Shown piece after piece: positions 50,857 to 59,833 of a DNA stretch of 62,173 bases. The notes beneath the pieces were generated by a model. It was not told where the DNA came from. It did not search any database and saw only the letters and a list, made by a program, of their open reading frames with translations. Origin of the DNA: 67-14 sp020438345 (GTDB lineage: Bacteria; Actinomycetota; Thermoleophilia; Solirubrobacterales; 70-9); NCBI GenBank assembly GCA_937872475.1, contig CALMSY010000006.1, forward strand, positions 1 to 62,173, given 5' to 3'. The translations under genes were made by a program, and so were the position numbers. Positions within the stretch are counted from its first letter, which is position 1; each line of letters starts with the position of its first letter.

Positions 50857-51573
50857 TCACTGGCCGACCTGCCGGGGACGGAGCTGGCCGATCAACAAAA
50901 CGATCAGCGTCTTGAAGATGTAGAAGGCCGAGGTGAGTGGCGTTATGAAGGAATCTCCATGTGCCCGGGCGAGCATGTGAACCGGAACCTCCTCCACGTT
51001 CAGTCCGGCCCGAACTGCCTGCTGGAGGGACTCAACCTCGGCGAATTCGGATGAATAGCGTTCCGCGAACAGTTCCATCGCCCGGACGTTCAGGGCTCGC
51101 ATGCCACTGGTCGTGTCCGTGAAGGTCTGCCGGGTCGAAGTGGAAACCAGCAGACTGAACAGCCGCTGACCGAGCCTCCGTGCAAACGAGGCCTTGTAAC
51201 CCGGATGCCCCGGGGTGGCATTCGGGGAGAAACGCGAACCGACTGCAAGGTCGGCACCGGCTTGAACCGACTCGATCAGGCGAGCGACTTCCGAGGCTGG
51301 ATGTTGACCGTCACCATCCAGCTGGCCGCAGATCCCGTAGCTGTTTCTGAGGGCAAAGATGTACGCGGTCTGATGGGCGGCACCCACACCCTGGTTGAAG
51401 GGAAGCGAGGCGACCAGGGCGCCGGCCCGCCGGGACAGTTCCGCAGTCCGGTCGGTAGAGCCGTCGTCAACCACCATCACATCGGCGTCCGGCACATGGG
51501 CGCGGGCGTCGCTGATCACGGCCTCGATCGACTTTTCCTCGTTCCAGGCGGGTATGAAGACGAGCTTCTTCAC
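50857..51573 (-). CDS. family 2 glycosyltransferase (polyprenyl-phosphate-sugar synthase-like)
   Basis: GT-A enzyme of 238 residues: KKLVFIPAWNEEKSIEAVI, DVMVVDDGSTDRTAELSRRAG, NQGVGAAHQTAY, and the metal-binding GQLDGDGQHPASE with VGSRF. DTTSGMRALN and the C-terminal membrane-adjacent helix match dolichyl-phosphate mannosyltransferase-like enzymes. GTG 51573 gives the natural start; CAGAAT lies 6 nt upstream. Its promoter region faces the histidine kinase gene. Confidence 0.88.
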   Translation of the reverse strand: MKKLVFIPAWNEEKSIEAVISDARAHVPDADVMVVDDGSTDRTAELSRRAGALVASLPFNQGVGAAHQTAYIFALRNSYGICGQLDGDGQHPASEVARLIESVQAGADLAVGSRFSPNATPGHPGYKASFARRLGQRLFSLLVSTSTRQTFTDTTSGMRALNVRAMELFAERYSSEFAEVESLQQAVRAGLNVEEVPVHMLARAHGDSFITPLTSAFYIFKTLIVLLIGQLRPRQVGQ

Positions 51574-51641
51574 GCTGCGATTCTGGCACGGCCCGGGCAT
51601 TTCGGCTGATCCTCCCCGAGGATGAACTAGATTGCCGGACA

Positions 51642-53375
51642 ATGAGCGATCGGCCCAGGAGGCGTCCCGTCCGCAAAAGACGCCGCCATATCGGCATGCG
51701 GGTGTGGCTGGCCGCAGGCTTCACCCTGGTCTGTTTCCTAACTGCGGGCATCCTTTATTCGTTCATCACAGACAAGAGTCAGGATGTCCTCAATGAACGC
51801 TCGACCGAGTTGGCGGTAGGTCGGACCGTGCGGCTGGCGGATCGCCTCAGCCAGCCCGATGTGGATGCACAGGCCGAACTGGAAGCTGCCAACGGGGAGG
51901 GCTACACCGCCTGGTACTTCGATTCGACAGGCTCGCTGATCGCCCCGGAGAACCCGAATGCGGCCTGGCCGGAGAGCAAGGGTTACGAGGAAACGCTCGA
52001 CCTCGCTCTCGAAGGTGAACGACCGTCGCGCGATCTGCAGGGCGGGGAGATCGCGATCGTCGGCATACCGGTGACCGACATCGGTGTGATCCAGGGCGCA
52101 GTTGTCGGCCGCTATTCAAGGCCGATCGTGATTCGCTCTGCGATCGACACACTCAGGTCAGAGAGCCTGCGGGCCGCGTTGATCGCGATCCTGATCGGAA
52201 CTTTGCTCGGTGTGGGGATCGCCTCCGTGATCACTGGTCGCCTCAAACGGATCGCCGCGAAGGCGGATGATCTTGCCTCCGGCAACTTCGATGTGAGGTT
52301 GCCGGTCCGGGGACGGGACGAGATCGGCGACCTGGCCCGTTCACTGGATTCGATGCGAGTCGCGCTCAAAGAGAGCTTCGGTGTGCTGACCGCGGACCGC
52401 GACAAACTGACCGCGATCTTCGATGGGCTGGGTGATGCTGTGATGGTGATCGACGATGACGGGTCGGTTCGCTTCCACAACTCTGCTGCGAATGCGCTGC
52501 TGGAACAGGGTGCCCGGGCACCGGAACCGATGCTCTTTTCGATCAAGAGGGCGGCAACTGAGGGTTTCGCGGCTCATCCTGCCCTCAGGATCGGTGACCG
52601 TGCCTATGCGCTCCAGGCCCGTTCGCTTCCGGATGAGGGTGCGGTGCTGGTGGTTGTCCGGGACCGGACGGATGAAATGCGCAAGGAGTTCGCGGAGCGT
52701 GATTTTGTCAGCAATGCGGCCCATGAGCTCCGCAATCCGTTGGCCGGGATCTCCGGGGCGATCGAGGTCCTCCAGTCGGGCGCGAAGGACGATCCGCCTG
52801 CCCGTGATCATTTCCTCAACCGGCTTTCCGCCGACGCGGAGCGGATGTCCAGGCTAACCCAATCCCTGCTTACCCTCGCCAGAGTCGAGGCACTCGGGAC
52901 CGGGGAGGTCGAGGTGGTTGACATCAGCGCTGCCGTACGGGACACAGCGGCAGCGGTCGAGGTGCCGGTAGGCCTGGAACTCAGAACTGACGTCGAGCCG
53001 GATCTCGCCGCGAAGGGTGATCCGACTCTCCTTCGCCAGGTCCTGATCGGGCTGGTTACCAATGCCTGCAAGAACACGCCGGCTCCCGGTTCAGTCACGA
53101 TCCGCGGCCGCCGAATCGGTGAAACCGAGATGCTGCTCGAAGTGATTGACACCGGCACCGGCATCCCCCAGGCGGAGATAGAAAGAGTCTTTGAGCGCTT
53201 CTATCGGCGTTCGGAAACACGCCGCCAGGAGGGGTTCGGGCTGGGCCTCGCAATAGCCCGTCGTATGGCCGATGTGATGGGTGGAGAGATGGGAGCCAAT
53301 TCCGTCGAGGGCGAGGGCAGTACCTTTTGGGTCCGGCTTCCTCTGATAGACCAGTCGAAAACACCGATCGCATGA
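51642..53375 (+). CDS. membrane sensor histidine kinase (PhoR-like)
   Basis: 577 residues. Basic N-terminus, TM1 (about 19-42), extracytoplasmic sensor (43-170), TM2 (178-198), HAMP (199-250), PAS (about 250-345) with GLGDAVMVIDDDGSVRFHNSAANALLE, HisKA with phosphorylated His361 in NAAHELRNPL, and HATPase with NACKNTPAPG, DTGTGIP and FGLGLAIARRMADVMGG. Overlaps the cognate regulator by 4 bp. TAGATT lies 8 nt before the ATG. Signal unknown. Confidence 0.93.
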   Translation: MSDRPRRRPVRKRRRHIGMRVWLAAGFTLVCFLTAGILYSFITDKSQDVLNERSTELAVGRTVRLADRLSQPDVDAQAELEAANGEGYTAWYFDSTGSLIAPENPNAAWPESKGYEETLDLALEGERPSRDLQGGEIAIVGIPVTDIGVIQGAVVGRYSRPIVIRSAIDTLRSESLRAALIAILIGTLLGVGIASVITGRLKRIAAKADDLASGNFDVRLPVRGRDEIGDLARSLDSMRVALKESFGVLTADRDKLTAIFDGLGDAVMVIDDDGSVRFHNSAANALLEQGARAPEPMLFSIKRAATEGFAAHPALRIGDRAYALQARSLPDEGAVLVVVRDRTDEMRKEFAERDFVSNAAHELRNPLAGISGAIEVLQSGAKDDPPARDHFLNRLSADAERMSRLTQSLLTLARVEALGTGEVEVVDISAAVRDTAAAVEVPVGLELRTDVEPDLAAKGDPTLLRQVLIGLVTNACKNTPAPGSVTIRGRRIGETEMLLEVIDTGTGIPQAEIERVFERFYRRSETRRQEGFGLGLAIARRMADVMGGEMGANSVEGEGSTFWVRLPLIDQSKTPIA

Positions 53376-54094
53376 ACTCAATTCCTTCAATGAACGGCAC
53401 CGCCGGACGCATCCTGATCGCTGACGACGAACCCTCGGTTCGTGATTCGGTCGGCTACGCGCTTGCCCAGGAAGGTTTCGAGGTGACGGCGGCCGAGGAT
53501 GGCACCGATGCCGAGGAGCGCCTCACCGGCGAATTCGATTTCGACCTTTTGATCCTCGACATAATGATGCCCGGCAAATCCGGCCTTGACATCTGCCGTG
53601 AAGTTCGATCCCGGTCTGCTGTACCGATCATCATCCTTACGGCCAAGGACGCCGAGGTGGACAAGGTGGTCGGACTCGAGGTTGGTGCTGACGACTACGT
53701 GACCAAACCCTTCTCGTTGCGGGAGCTGCTCGGCCGGGTACGGGCGCTGCTGCGCCGCCGTGAGCTCGATCGTGCGCCGGTTCCGGAACAGACCAGGATC
53801 GTTTCCGGGCCGGTCACCATTGATCTGGCGCGCCATGTGGTCACGATCCACGGCAACACGGTCAGCCTGACCCGCTCGGAGTTCCAGCTTCTGCGTCTGC
53901 TGGCCGCGCGCCCCGGGGAAGTGTTCCGCCGGTCCCAGATCATGGAGGAGCTCTGGCAGACCGAGTTCGACGGCGATGAACGTGCCTGCGACGTCCATAT
54001 CTCCAATCTTCGTCAGAAAGTGGAAACTGACCCCCAGCGCCCCGAGCTCGTCCTCACGGTCCGGGGCATCGGTTACAAGTTCGCCGACAGCTAA
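53372..54094 (+). CDS. OmpR/PhoB-family response regulator
   Basis: 240 residues. Receiver: Asp18/Asp19, phospho-Asp63 in LLILDIMMPGKSG, Thr90 in IILTAKD, Lys112 in DDYVTKPF. Winged-helix output: LTRSEFQLLRLLAARPGEVFRRSQIMEELW and ERACDVHISNLRQKVETD, ending LTVRGIGYKFADS. ATG 53372 overlaps the kinase stop. All key residues intact, so it is the working partner of the upstream kinase. Confidence 0.95.
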   Translation: MNSIPSMNGTAGRILIADDEPSVRDSVGYALAQEGFEVTAAEDGTDAEERLTGEFDFDLLILDIMMPGKSGLDICREVRSRSAVPIIILTAKDAEVDKVVGLEVGADDYVTKPFSLRELLGRVRALLRRRELDRAPVPEQTRIVSGPVTIDLARHVVTIHGNTVSLTRSEFQLLRLLAARPGEVFRRSQIMEELWQTEFDGDERACDVHISNLRQKVETDPQRPELVLTVRGIGYKFADS

Positions 54095-54103
54095 GGGCTG
54101 GTG

Positions 54104-54161
54104 GCCGACAGCAGGGAGCCGACAGCCGGGAGCCGACAGCAGGGAGCCGACAGCAGGCTCC
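54104..54161. repeat. 14-bp tandem repeat, four copies
   Basis: GCCGACAGCAGGGA repeated with one variant (CCGGGA) in the 110-bp gap between the regulator gene and the P450 gene. Confidence 0.85.
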
Positions 54162-54204
54162 GGCTCCGGCCTCGGGCGACTCCGTCCGTGGATAGGCTCC
54201 CCAC

Positions 54205-55437
54205 ATGACCGTGGTGACGGATCTCGACCTGCCAGAGCTCGATCCGGCGGACCCTGACCTGAGGGGAGACCGGTGGCACGTGACAGCGAACGGCCTGCTC
54301 GACGCCGGATGCTGGCTGGCCCAGGGTCCGCTCTCCCTGATCGTTATTGACAGGGAGGCAGGTGAGTTCTTCCTGAGGTCACGTTCGGCCGAGTTCCCGG
54401 GCAAGCTGATTGGCGAGCTTTTCGGGATTACGGACGGGCCGCTACACGAGCAGATCGTTGCCAACATCATCAACCGCGGTGGTGATGATCACCGGCGGCT
54501 CAGGAGTCTTGTGAACCCCGCCCTGACTCCGCGAGCTGCGAATTCCTGGCGTCCGGTTATGCGCCAGATACTCGAGGAACTCTGGTCCGAGCTGGAAAGC
54601 GACCAGTTCGATTTCGTTTCCCGGTTCAGCCGGCCCTACCCGTCACGGACGATTGCCCGGGTAATGGGGGCACCCAGGGTCGACGCGCAGCGGCTTCACG
54701 AGTGGTCGGAATGGATTCAGCGACAGTTCGACCCGATCGCCCTGAGTGACGCAGATGTCGTGGCGGAAATCCAGCACAAAGTCGGCGAGTTCTACGACTG
54801 GGTTGACCCCCTGATCGAAGAGCGGCGCAGCCAGCCAGCCGACGATTTGATCACCACCCTTATCCGGACCGAGGAGGAAGGCGAGCGGCTCTCCGATCAG
54901 GAACTCAGGAACCTGGTCCTGAACATCCTGGTTGGGGGGGTCGATACGACACAAAGCCAGCTTTCGCACGCGATCAGGCTCCTGGCCGGGGCGCCGGAAC
55001 AATGGCAGGCTCTCCGCGAGAATCCAGATGAGATGGTGCCGCTGGCGGTAAGTGAAGTGCTCCGGTTCGAGCCGGTCACCGCCTTCACGGCGCGGCAGCT
55101 GACCGCAGAAGTCAGCTTTCGCGACGTAACTTTTCCGGCCGGCACCCTGCTCCTGGTCTGCTCTTTCACTGGCAACAGGGATCCGGAAGCCTTTACGGAC
55201 CCGCAGACCTTTGAAATCAGGACCGAGCGGGGAAAGACCAGGCCTCTCACTTTCGGGGCTGGAATTCACTACTGCGTCGGCGCGAACCTGGCCCGGGCAG
55301 AGCTTGAGGAAGGTCTGCGTTTTTTCGCCGGGCAGATCGATTCGATTGAACTAAACGGCCTGACCGAGCTGCAGGCCGTCAGCGGGATCTATGGCATTGA
55401 CCGCATGGATCTGAGGATCACCCGCGCCGTCGAATAG
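54205..55437 (+). CDS. cytochrome P450
   Basis: Soluble bacterial P450 monooxygenase of 410 residues. I-helix GGVDTTQ (244-250), ExxR in EVLRF (Glu284, Arg287), haem loop FGAGIHYCVGANLARAE (Cys357). ATG 54205 follows TAGGCT by 6 nt. No ferredoxin or reductase gene adjoins it, so electron supply and substrate are unknown. The I-helix lacks the usual acidic residue before the Thr pair (here VDTT), which is common. Confidence 0.95.
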   Translation: MTVVTDLDLPELDPADPDLRGDRWHVTANGLLDAGCWLAQGPLSLIVIDREAGEFFLRSRSAEFPGKLIGELFGITDGPLHEQIVANIINRGGDDHRRLRSLVNPALTPRAANSWRPVMRQILEELWSELESDQFDFVSRFSRPYPSRTIARVMGAPRVDAQRLHEWSEWIQRQFDPIALSDADVVAEIQHKVGEFYDWVDPLIEERRSQPADDLITTLIRTEEEGERLSDQELRNLVLNILVGGVDTTQSQLSHAIRLLAGAPEQWQALRENPDEMVPLAVSEVLRFEPVTAFTARQLTAEVSFRDVTFPAGTLLLVCSFTGNRDPEAFTDPQTFEIRTERGKTRPLTFGAGIHYCVGANLARAELEEGLRFFAGQIDSIELNGLTELQAVSGIYGIDRMDLRITRAVE

Positions 55438-55518
55438 AGCGAACGCCGCGGATCTGGGCAAAGGTCGTCTTCTCGAAAGTATTTCGCCATGCGCCGAGCG
55501 ACCAGAGCATGAGCCGTC

Positions 55519-55780
55519 CTGGCCGGGATATACACGGCTATTTGAGGAAGATCCCGGCCAGGATGGGCGGGCGCGGAGCCGGAACCGAGCTGGCCGGGAT
55601 ATACACGGCCATTTGAGGAAAATCCCGGCCAGGACGGGCGGGCGCGGAGCCGGAACCGAGGTGGCCGGGATATCCACGGCGATTTGAGGAGAATCCCGGC
55701 CAGGACGGGCGGGCGCGGAGCCGGAACCGAGCTGGCCGGGATATACACGGCGATTTGAGGAGAATCCCGGCCCGGCCGGG
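55519..55780. repeat. 71-bp hairpin repeat array, four copies
   Basis: Units beginning CTGGCCGGGATATACACGG recur at 55519, 55590, 55661 (first base G) and 55732, each containing GGCCGGGAT and ATCCCGGCC arms around a GATTTGAGGA-type loop and separated by CGGGCGGGCGCGGAGCCGG. It occupies most of the 450-bp gap between the P450 gene and lon. Spacers are as conserved as the palindromes, so it is not a CRISPR. Confidence 0.9.
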
Positions 55781-55822
55781 CCCGGCCGGTTTCGCGCGTT
55801 GACGCTGCAGGGGACGGTTTGG

Positions 55823-55850
55823 TTGACAGCGCAACCAGATGCGCTAACCT
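55823..55850 (+). promoter_or_regulatory. candidate sigma-70-type promoter of lon
   Basis: TTGACA (55823-55828), a 16-bp spacer and TAACCT (55845-55850), about 35 bp before the lon ATG. TGACAG and CTGTCA form an inverted repeat spanning both elements and could be an operator; a GCGC pair lies inside. Confidence 0.55.
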
Positions 55851-55885
55851 GTCAGCAGGACTAACTACAGAAACTGGACTTACTA

Positions 55886-58180
55886 ATGGATCTTCTGCTC
55901 GTTCCACTCGATGACGCAATAGTTTTCCCCTCGGTCACTGCGACGCTTCAGATCGATGTCGGTGAAGAGGAGCAGGTTTTCCTGCTGTCCCGCCGCGAAG
56001 GTGAATTCGCACGCGTGGGCGTGATCGCCGATGTGGTTGAGCGAGGAAGCTCACCACGTGGCGAAACCGTCGCAACCGTGGTCGGCCTCCGCCGCGGCCT
56101 CGCCGGAATCGCTCACCCCGACGAACTCGATCCGGAAGCCCTCCGGATCGAAGTTCAGGAAATCCATGATGGGCATCCCGAAGACGAACACACCAAAGAG
56201 CTGGTCCGCGAGTACCGGGCGATCGTCGAAGAGATCCTCGAGCTGCGAAACGCCGATAGCCGCATCGTCAGCTTCCTTCGCAACGTGAGTGAACCGGGCG
56301 AGCTGGCGGACACATCCGGACTGAGTCCGGACCTCAGCTTCGACCAGAAGTTCGAGCTGCTCGACACCCTCAACGTAACCGCACGCCTTGAAAAGGCGGT
56401 CGAGTTCCAGCGGGAACGGCTAACCGAGCTTCAGGTCCGCAGCAAGATCCGCGATGACGTGGAATCCGGCGCCCAGCAGCAGCAGCGCGAGTATTTCCTG
56501 CGCGAGCAGATGAAGTCGATCCGCAAGGAACTCGGCGATGACGACGCCAGTCTGATCGAGGAATACGAACAGAAGATCGCCGATGCGGAAATGCCGGCGG
56601 CGGTGGAAGAACAAGCCGTCAAGGAACTGCGCCGGCTGGAGCGCCAGGGCGAGCAATCGGGCGAAAGTTCGATGATCCGCTCCTACCTTGACTGGCTCAT
56701 CGCGGTGCCGTGGAGCAAACGCTCTGAAGAAAGGCTTGATCCCGCCCACACTCGTGAGGTGCTTGACACGGATCACGCGGGGCTGGATGACGTCAAACGG
56801 CGGATCACCGAGTTCGTCGCGGTTCGCAAACTCCGGCAGGAACGGGAGGCTGAGGCCGATAGCCGCGCCGACGGTGCGATCCTGACTTTGGTCGGGCCCC
56901 CCGGCACCGGCAAGACCTCCATCGGTGAGTCGGTCGCCCGGGCCCTTGGCCGGGAGTTCGTGCGAATTTCGCTCGGCGGCGTCCATGACGAGGCCGAAAT
57001 ACGTGGCCACCGGCGCACCTACATCGGAGCGATGCCGGGCCGGATCGTGCGGGCCCTGCGGGACGCGGAAACGATGAACCCGGTGATTCTGCTGGACGAG
57101 GTCGACAAAGTCGGCTCGGACTGGCGTGGAGACCCGTCGGCGGCGTTGCTCGAGGTGCTCGACCCGGCCCAGAACCACAATTTCCGGGACCACTATCTTG
57201 ACGTCGAAGTCGATCTGTCCCAGGTCGTCTTCCTTGCCACCGCGAACATGCTCGACACGATCCCGGCCCCGCTCCTGGACCGCATGGAGATCATCGCCTT
57301 CGACGGCTACACGGTCGAGGAGAAGCGGGCAATTGCCGCCGACTACCTTCTGCCGAGGCAGATCAAGCGAAACGGCCTCACCGAAGATGAAGTCGATGTC
57401 GATGATGCTGTTCTCGCCGATCTGATTGCCGAGTACACCCGTGAAGCCGGTGTGCGCCAGCTGGAACGGGAAATCGGCAAGCTGATGCGTCAGGCAGCGA
57501 CCCGGATCGCGTCGGATGATTCCGTGACCCCCGTCAAGGTCGATGAGTCATTCCTGCGGGAAGCTCTCGGCAAGCAGAAGTTCTGGCAGGAATCGGTTGA
57601 ACGGACCGCGATACCTGGTGTCTCGACCGGCCTGGCCGTGACCGGAACCGGTGGTGATGTTCTGTTCATCGAAGCAACCGCGATGGATGGTGAGAAAGGC
57701 ATGGTCCTGACCGGCCAGCTCGGCGACGTCATGAAGGAGTCAGCCCGGATCGCCCTCTCCTACGTGCGCTCGCATCGGGAGTCCCTCGGAATTGACGCAG
57801 GCGCGTTCGAAAGGGAGTTCCACCTTCATGTGCCGGCCGGGGCGATCCCCAAGGACGGTCCGAGCGCCGGCACCGCGATGACCACCGCGCTTGTATCGCT
57901 GCTTACCGGCCGGCCGGTAAAACACACGGTCGGGATGACTGGCGAGGTCACTCTCCAGGGTCGCGTCCTGCCGATCGGCGGACTCAAGCAGAAGGTGCTT
58001 GCGGCCCATGCGGCGGGCCTGACCGAGGTATTGCTGCCGTTCCGTAACAAGGCCGACCTTGATGACGTGCCGGAAGAGGTCCGCGAAGTGATGACCTTCC
58101 ATCCGGTATCGAGCATCGAGGAAGTGATCGACCTGGCCCTTGAGCCGGCCGGGAGCATCGCGGATGTCGCATCGATGTAA
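55886..58180 (+). CDS. lon: ATP-dependent protease Lon
   Basis: Cytosolic AAA+ protease of 764 residues. N-terminal substrate-binding domain with coiled coil (about 100-260), Walker A GPPGTGKTS (337-345), Walker B VILLDEVDKVGSDW, then the peptidase with catalytic Ser in PKDGPSAGTAM and Lys in GGLKQKVLAAHAAG. Its own promoter (TTGACA/TAACCT) is seen. It overlaps the HxlR-type gene. Full length, all catalytic residues present. Confidence 0.97.
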   Translation: MDLLLVPLDDAIVFPSVTATLQIDVGEEEQVFLLSRREGEFARVGVIADVVERGSSPRGETVATVVGLRRGLAGIAHPDELDPEALRIEVQEIHDGHPEDEHTKELVREYRAIVEEILELRNADSRIVSFLRNVSEPGELADTSGLSPDLSFDQKFELLDTLNVTARLEKAVEFQRERLTELQVRSKIRDDVESGAQQQQREYFLREQMKSIRKELGDDDASLIEEYEQKIADAEMPAAVEEQAVKELRRLERQGEQSGESSMIRSYLDWLIAVPWSKRSEERLDPAHTREVLDTDHAGLDDVKRRITEFVAVRKLRQEREAEADSRADGAILTLVGPPGTGKTSIGESVARALGREFVRISLGGVHDEAEIRGHRRTYIGAMPGRIVRALRDAETMNPVILLDEVDKVGSDWRGDPSAALLEVLDPAQNHNFRDHYLDVEVDLSQVVFLATANMLDTIPAPLLDRMEIIAFDGYTVEEKRAIAADYLLPRQIKRNGLTEDEVDVDDAVLADLIAEYTREAGVRQLEREIGKLMRQAATRIASDDSVTPVKVDESFLREALGKQKFWQESVERTAIPGVSTGLAVTGTGGDVLFIEATAMDGEKGMVLTGQLGDVMKESARIALSYVRSHRESLGIDAGAFEREFHLHVPAGAIPKDGPSAGTAMTTALVSLLTGRPVKHTVGMTGEVTLQGRVLPIGGLKQKVLAAHAAGLTEVLLPFRNKADLDDVPEEVREVMTFHPVSSIEEVIDLALEPAGSIADVASM

Positions 58181-58472
58181 CAGCTGCCAGCCGGTACCGG
58201 TCGAGTTCCGGGAAACGGCGGTGGTGCTTGAGCGCCGCTGGACCATGGCTACCATTTACGCCTGTTCCAGCGGCGCCACCCGCTTCAACGAGTTCCGGCA
58301 GTCACTGCCGGGTGTCTCGCCGACCACCCTTTCCGACCGGCTCGAACAGCTTGAGACGGCCGGGATCGTCGAGCGTCGCACGGTCCCCGGCCGGCCACCG
58401 CACACCGAGTATGCATTGACCGACCGGGGCCGGCAGGTCGCCCTGGCGGTTGCCGCCCTGCTCGACGCCTGA
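58164..58472 (+). CDS. HxlR-family winged-helix regulator
   Basis: 102 residues: CNSCQPVPVEFRETAVVLERRWTMATIYAC, then ATRFNEFRQSLPGVSPTTLSDRLEQLETAGIVERR and EYALTDRGRQVA, a typical HxlR fold with the N-terminal Cys that can sense redox or electrophiles (here two Cys, CNSC). ATG 58164 follows GGGAG and lies inside the lon end, so translation is coupled to lon; an ATG at 58140 is also in frame. Targets unknown. Confidence 0.85.
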   Translation: MSHRCNSCQPVPVEFRETAVVLERRWTMATIYACSSGATRFNEFRQSLPGVSPTTLSDRLEQLETAGIVERRTVPGRPPHTEYALTDRGRQVALAVAALLDA

Positions 58473-58769
58473 ATCACGCTCGAACCGTTCCCGAGCCGCG
58501 GTTGCCTTCATGTTTCATGGAGAGATTCGGTGGTTTGCGTTGTTTGCGGACATTGTCGATGCTTTCCGGACAGGACAGATATTGACTCGCGATGAACCCT
58601 TGAGTACCGGCTGGAGGAAGGCACTGCTTGCCAGCGTCCTGTAGCTGCTTTCAAGCCGGCTGGACGTTTGCCACGTTCAACATCGGTTGGTGGAACCCGG
58701 CCGGGCCGGTTCCGATTCCCGCGGGTGCCGGGTAACCTTTGGAGACCTGAACCAGATTGGAGAGCTGCA
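58473..58769. other. intergenic stretch, nothing recognised
   Basis: About 300 bp with lower GC than the neighbouring genes. Open frames here lack coding bias or family resemblance. A GGAGAG lies just before the next small gene. I see no RNA gene. Confidence 0.4.
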
Positions 58770-58919
58770 ATGGCGGAACTCAGTGACCTCAGCCCGGAGG
58801 CGCGGGCGGAGCTGGAGGACCAGATTCGCGAAGAGCTGAAAGCGGAACTGGAGGATCGCCTCCGCAAGGAGATCCGAAACGAAATCGAGATCGAGTACCG
58901 GCTTTCCCAGGAAGCCTGA
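58770..58919 (+). CDS. 49-residue charged helical protein
   Basis: Starts MAELSDLSPEARAELEDQIR and continues as an unbroken Glu/Arg/Lys-rich helix (EELKAELEDRLRKEIRNEIE) predicted to be coiled coil. ATG 58770 has GGAGAG 6 nt upstream, which decides the start over a longer frame to 58668. It precedes a DUF2510 gene by 11 bp, so they are probably cotranscribed. Function unknown. Confidence 0.6.
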   Translation: MAELSDLSPEARAELEDQIREELKAELEDRLRKEIRNEIEIEYRLSQEA

Positions 58920-58930
58920 ACTCCATCTCC

Positions 58931-59272
58931 ATGGCGAGGAAGCCCGCGGATCGAACCGAAGGCTGGAAGGACGACCCCAAGAACCCGGAATTCGAGCGTT
59001 ATTGGCGCGGCAAGTACTGGTCGGAGATCAGACGCCCGAAGAATCCGGAAGCCTGGGAGGCCGGGCAGCAGGCCGGCAAGGTCAAGCTGTCACCAGTCGC
59101 ACCGACTCCGTCCGGCACGGCTCCGATTCCCGGGGCAGGCGACGGTCCCCTGCCCACTTCACCTCCGGCCCCGCCAGCCGGCTGGTACCCGGATCAGATC
59201 GACCCGTCCCGGGAGCGCTATTGGACCGGAACCAACTGGACCTACGAAGTCCGCCCGAAGCAGATTCGATGA
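58931..59272 (+). CDS. protein with two DUF2510-like modules
   Basis: 113 residues. The C-terminal AGWYPDQIDPSRERYWTGTNWT is a standard DUF2510 module; the N-terminal EGWKDDPKNPEFERYWRGKYWS is a diverged second copy, joined by a Pro-rich linker. DUF2510 is an actinobacterial module of unknown role often attached to membrane proteins; here there is no membrane segment. Confidence 0.7.
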   Translation: MARKPADRTEGWKDDPKNPEFERYWRGKYWSEIRRPKNPEAWEAGQQAGKVKLSPVAPTPSGTAPIPGAGDGPLPTSPPAPPAGWYPDQIDPSRERYWTGTNWTYEVRPKQIR

Positions 59273-59382
59273 GGCGTCCCGCAAGCACCCGTTGCCAGTT
59301 GGATCGAGATCGGGTTGATCTGGTTTCCGTGATCCCTTAGCCTGACCAGGTCTTGCGTATAAGCCGAATCGAGGTGTGCAGA

Positions 59383-59757
59383 ATGGGAAAAAGGAATGTT
59401 CCGGCGACAATTGCAGCGCTGGTCTTTCTCGTGATTGGCGTATCCGGCCCGGCCGCTGCTTCGGCCAAGCCGTCGGCCGAATTGCGCCAGATGTGCGTCG
59501 GGAATAAGGGCACCGTTCCGGGTACCAACGGGATCTACAGCCTCCGGGCCAGCAACACCAGCTGCCGGACCGCCAGACTGGTTGTCAGAAAGTTCCACAC
59601 GAAGCAATCAAACTCGGGCGGCTTCAGCCACCTTGCTCGGGGCTTTCGGTGCAACTCGAACCTGACCGCTGGTTCCGAGGGGCTGATGGTGCGATGCCGA
59701 CGCGGCACGAGTCGGGTCAGCTGGACCGCCTACCTTGATTCATCTGTCCGAAACTGA
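59383..59757 (+). CDS. small secreted protein with two cysteine pairs
   Basis: 124 residues with a signal peptide (TIAALVFLVIGVSGPAAASA) and a mature domain of about 95 residues containing four Cys (QMCVG, TSCRTA, GFRCNS, VRCRRG), probably forming disulfides. ATG 59383 follows GAGGTG. I do not recognise the family; the CxTARxLV pattern is common among secreted actinobacterial hypotheticals. Confidence 0.7.
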   Translation: MGKRNVPATIAALVFLVIGVSGPAAASAKPSAELRQMCVGNKGTVPGTNGIYSLRASNTSCRTARLVVRKFHTKQSNSGGFSHLARGFRCNSNLTAGSEGLMVRCRRGTSRVSWTAYLDSSVRN

Positions 59758-59833
59758 CCAGGGGACTACCTGCCGGGGGAGTGGCCAACACCCGTTCGAT
59801 CATGCTCTCGGACCCCGGAGGTTCCGCTTCGGT

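Noticed and set aside
55519..55780. Possible CRISPR array
   Set aside because: Only four units, and the bases between palindromes are as conserved as the palindromes; no cas genes.
58450..58644. 64-codon frame after the HxlR gene
   Set aside because: Overlaps the HxlR end, with poor codon bias, no start signal and no family.
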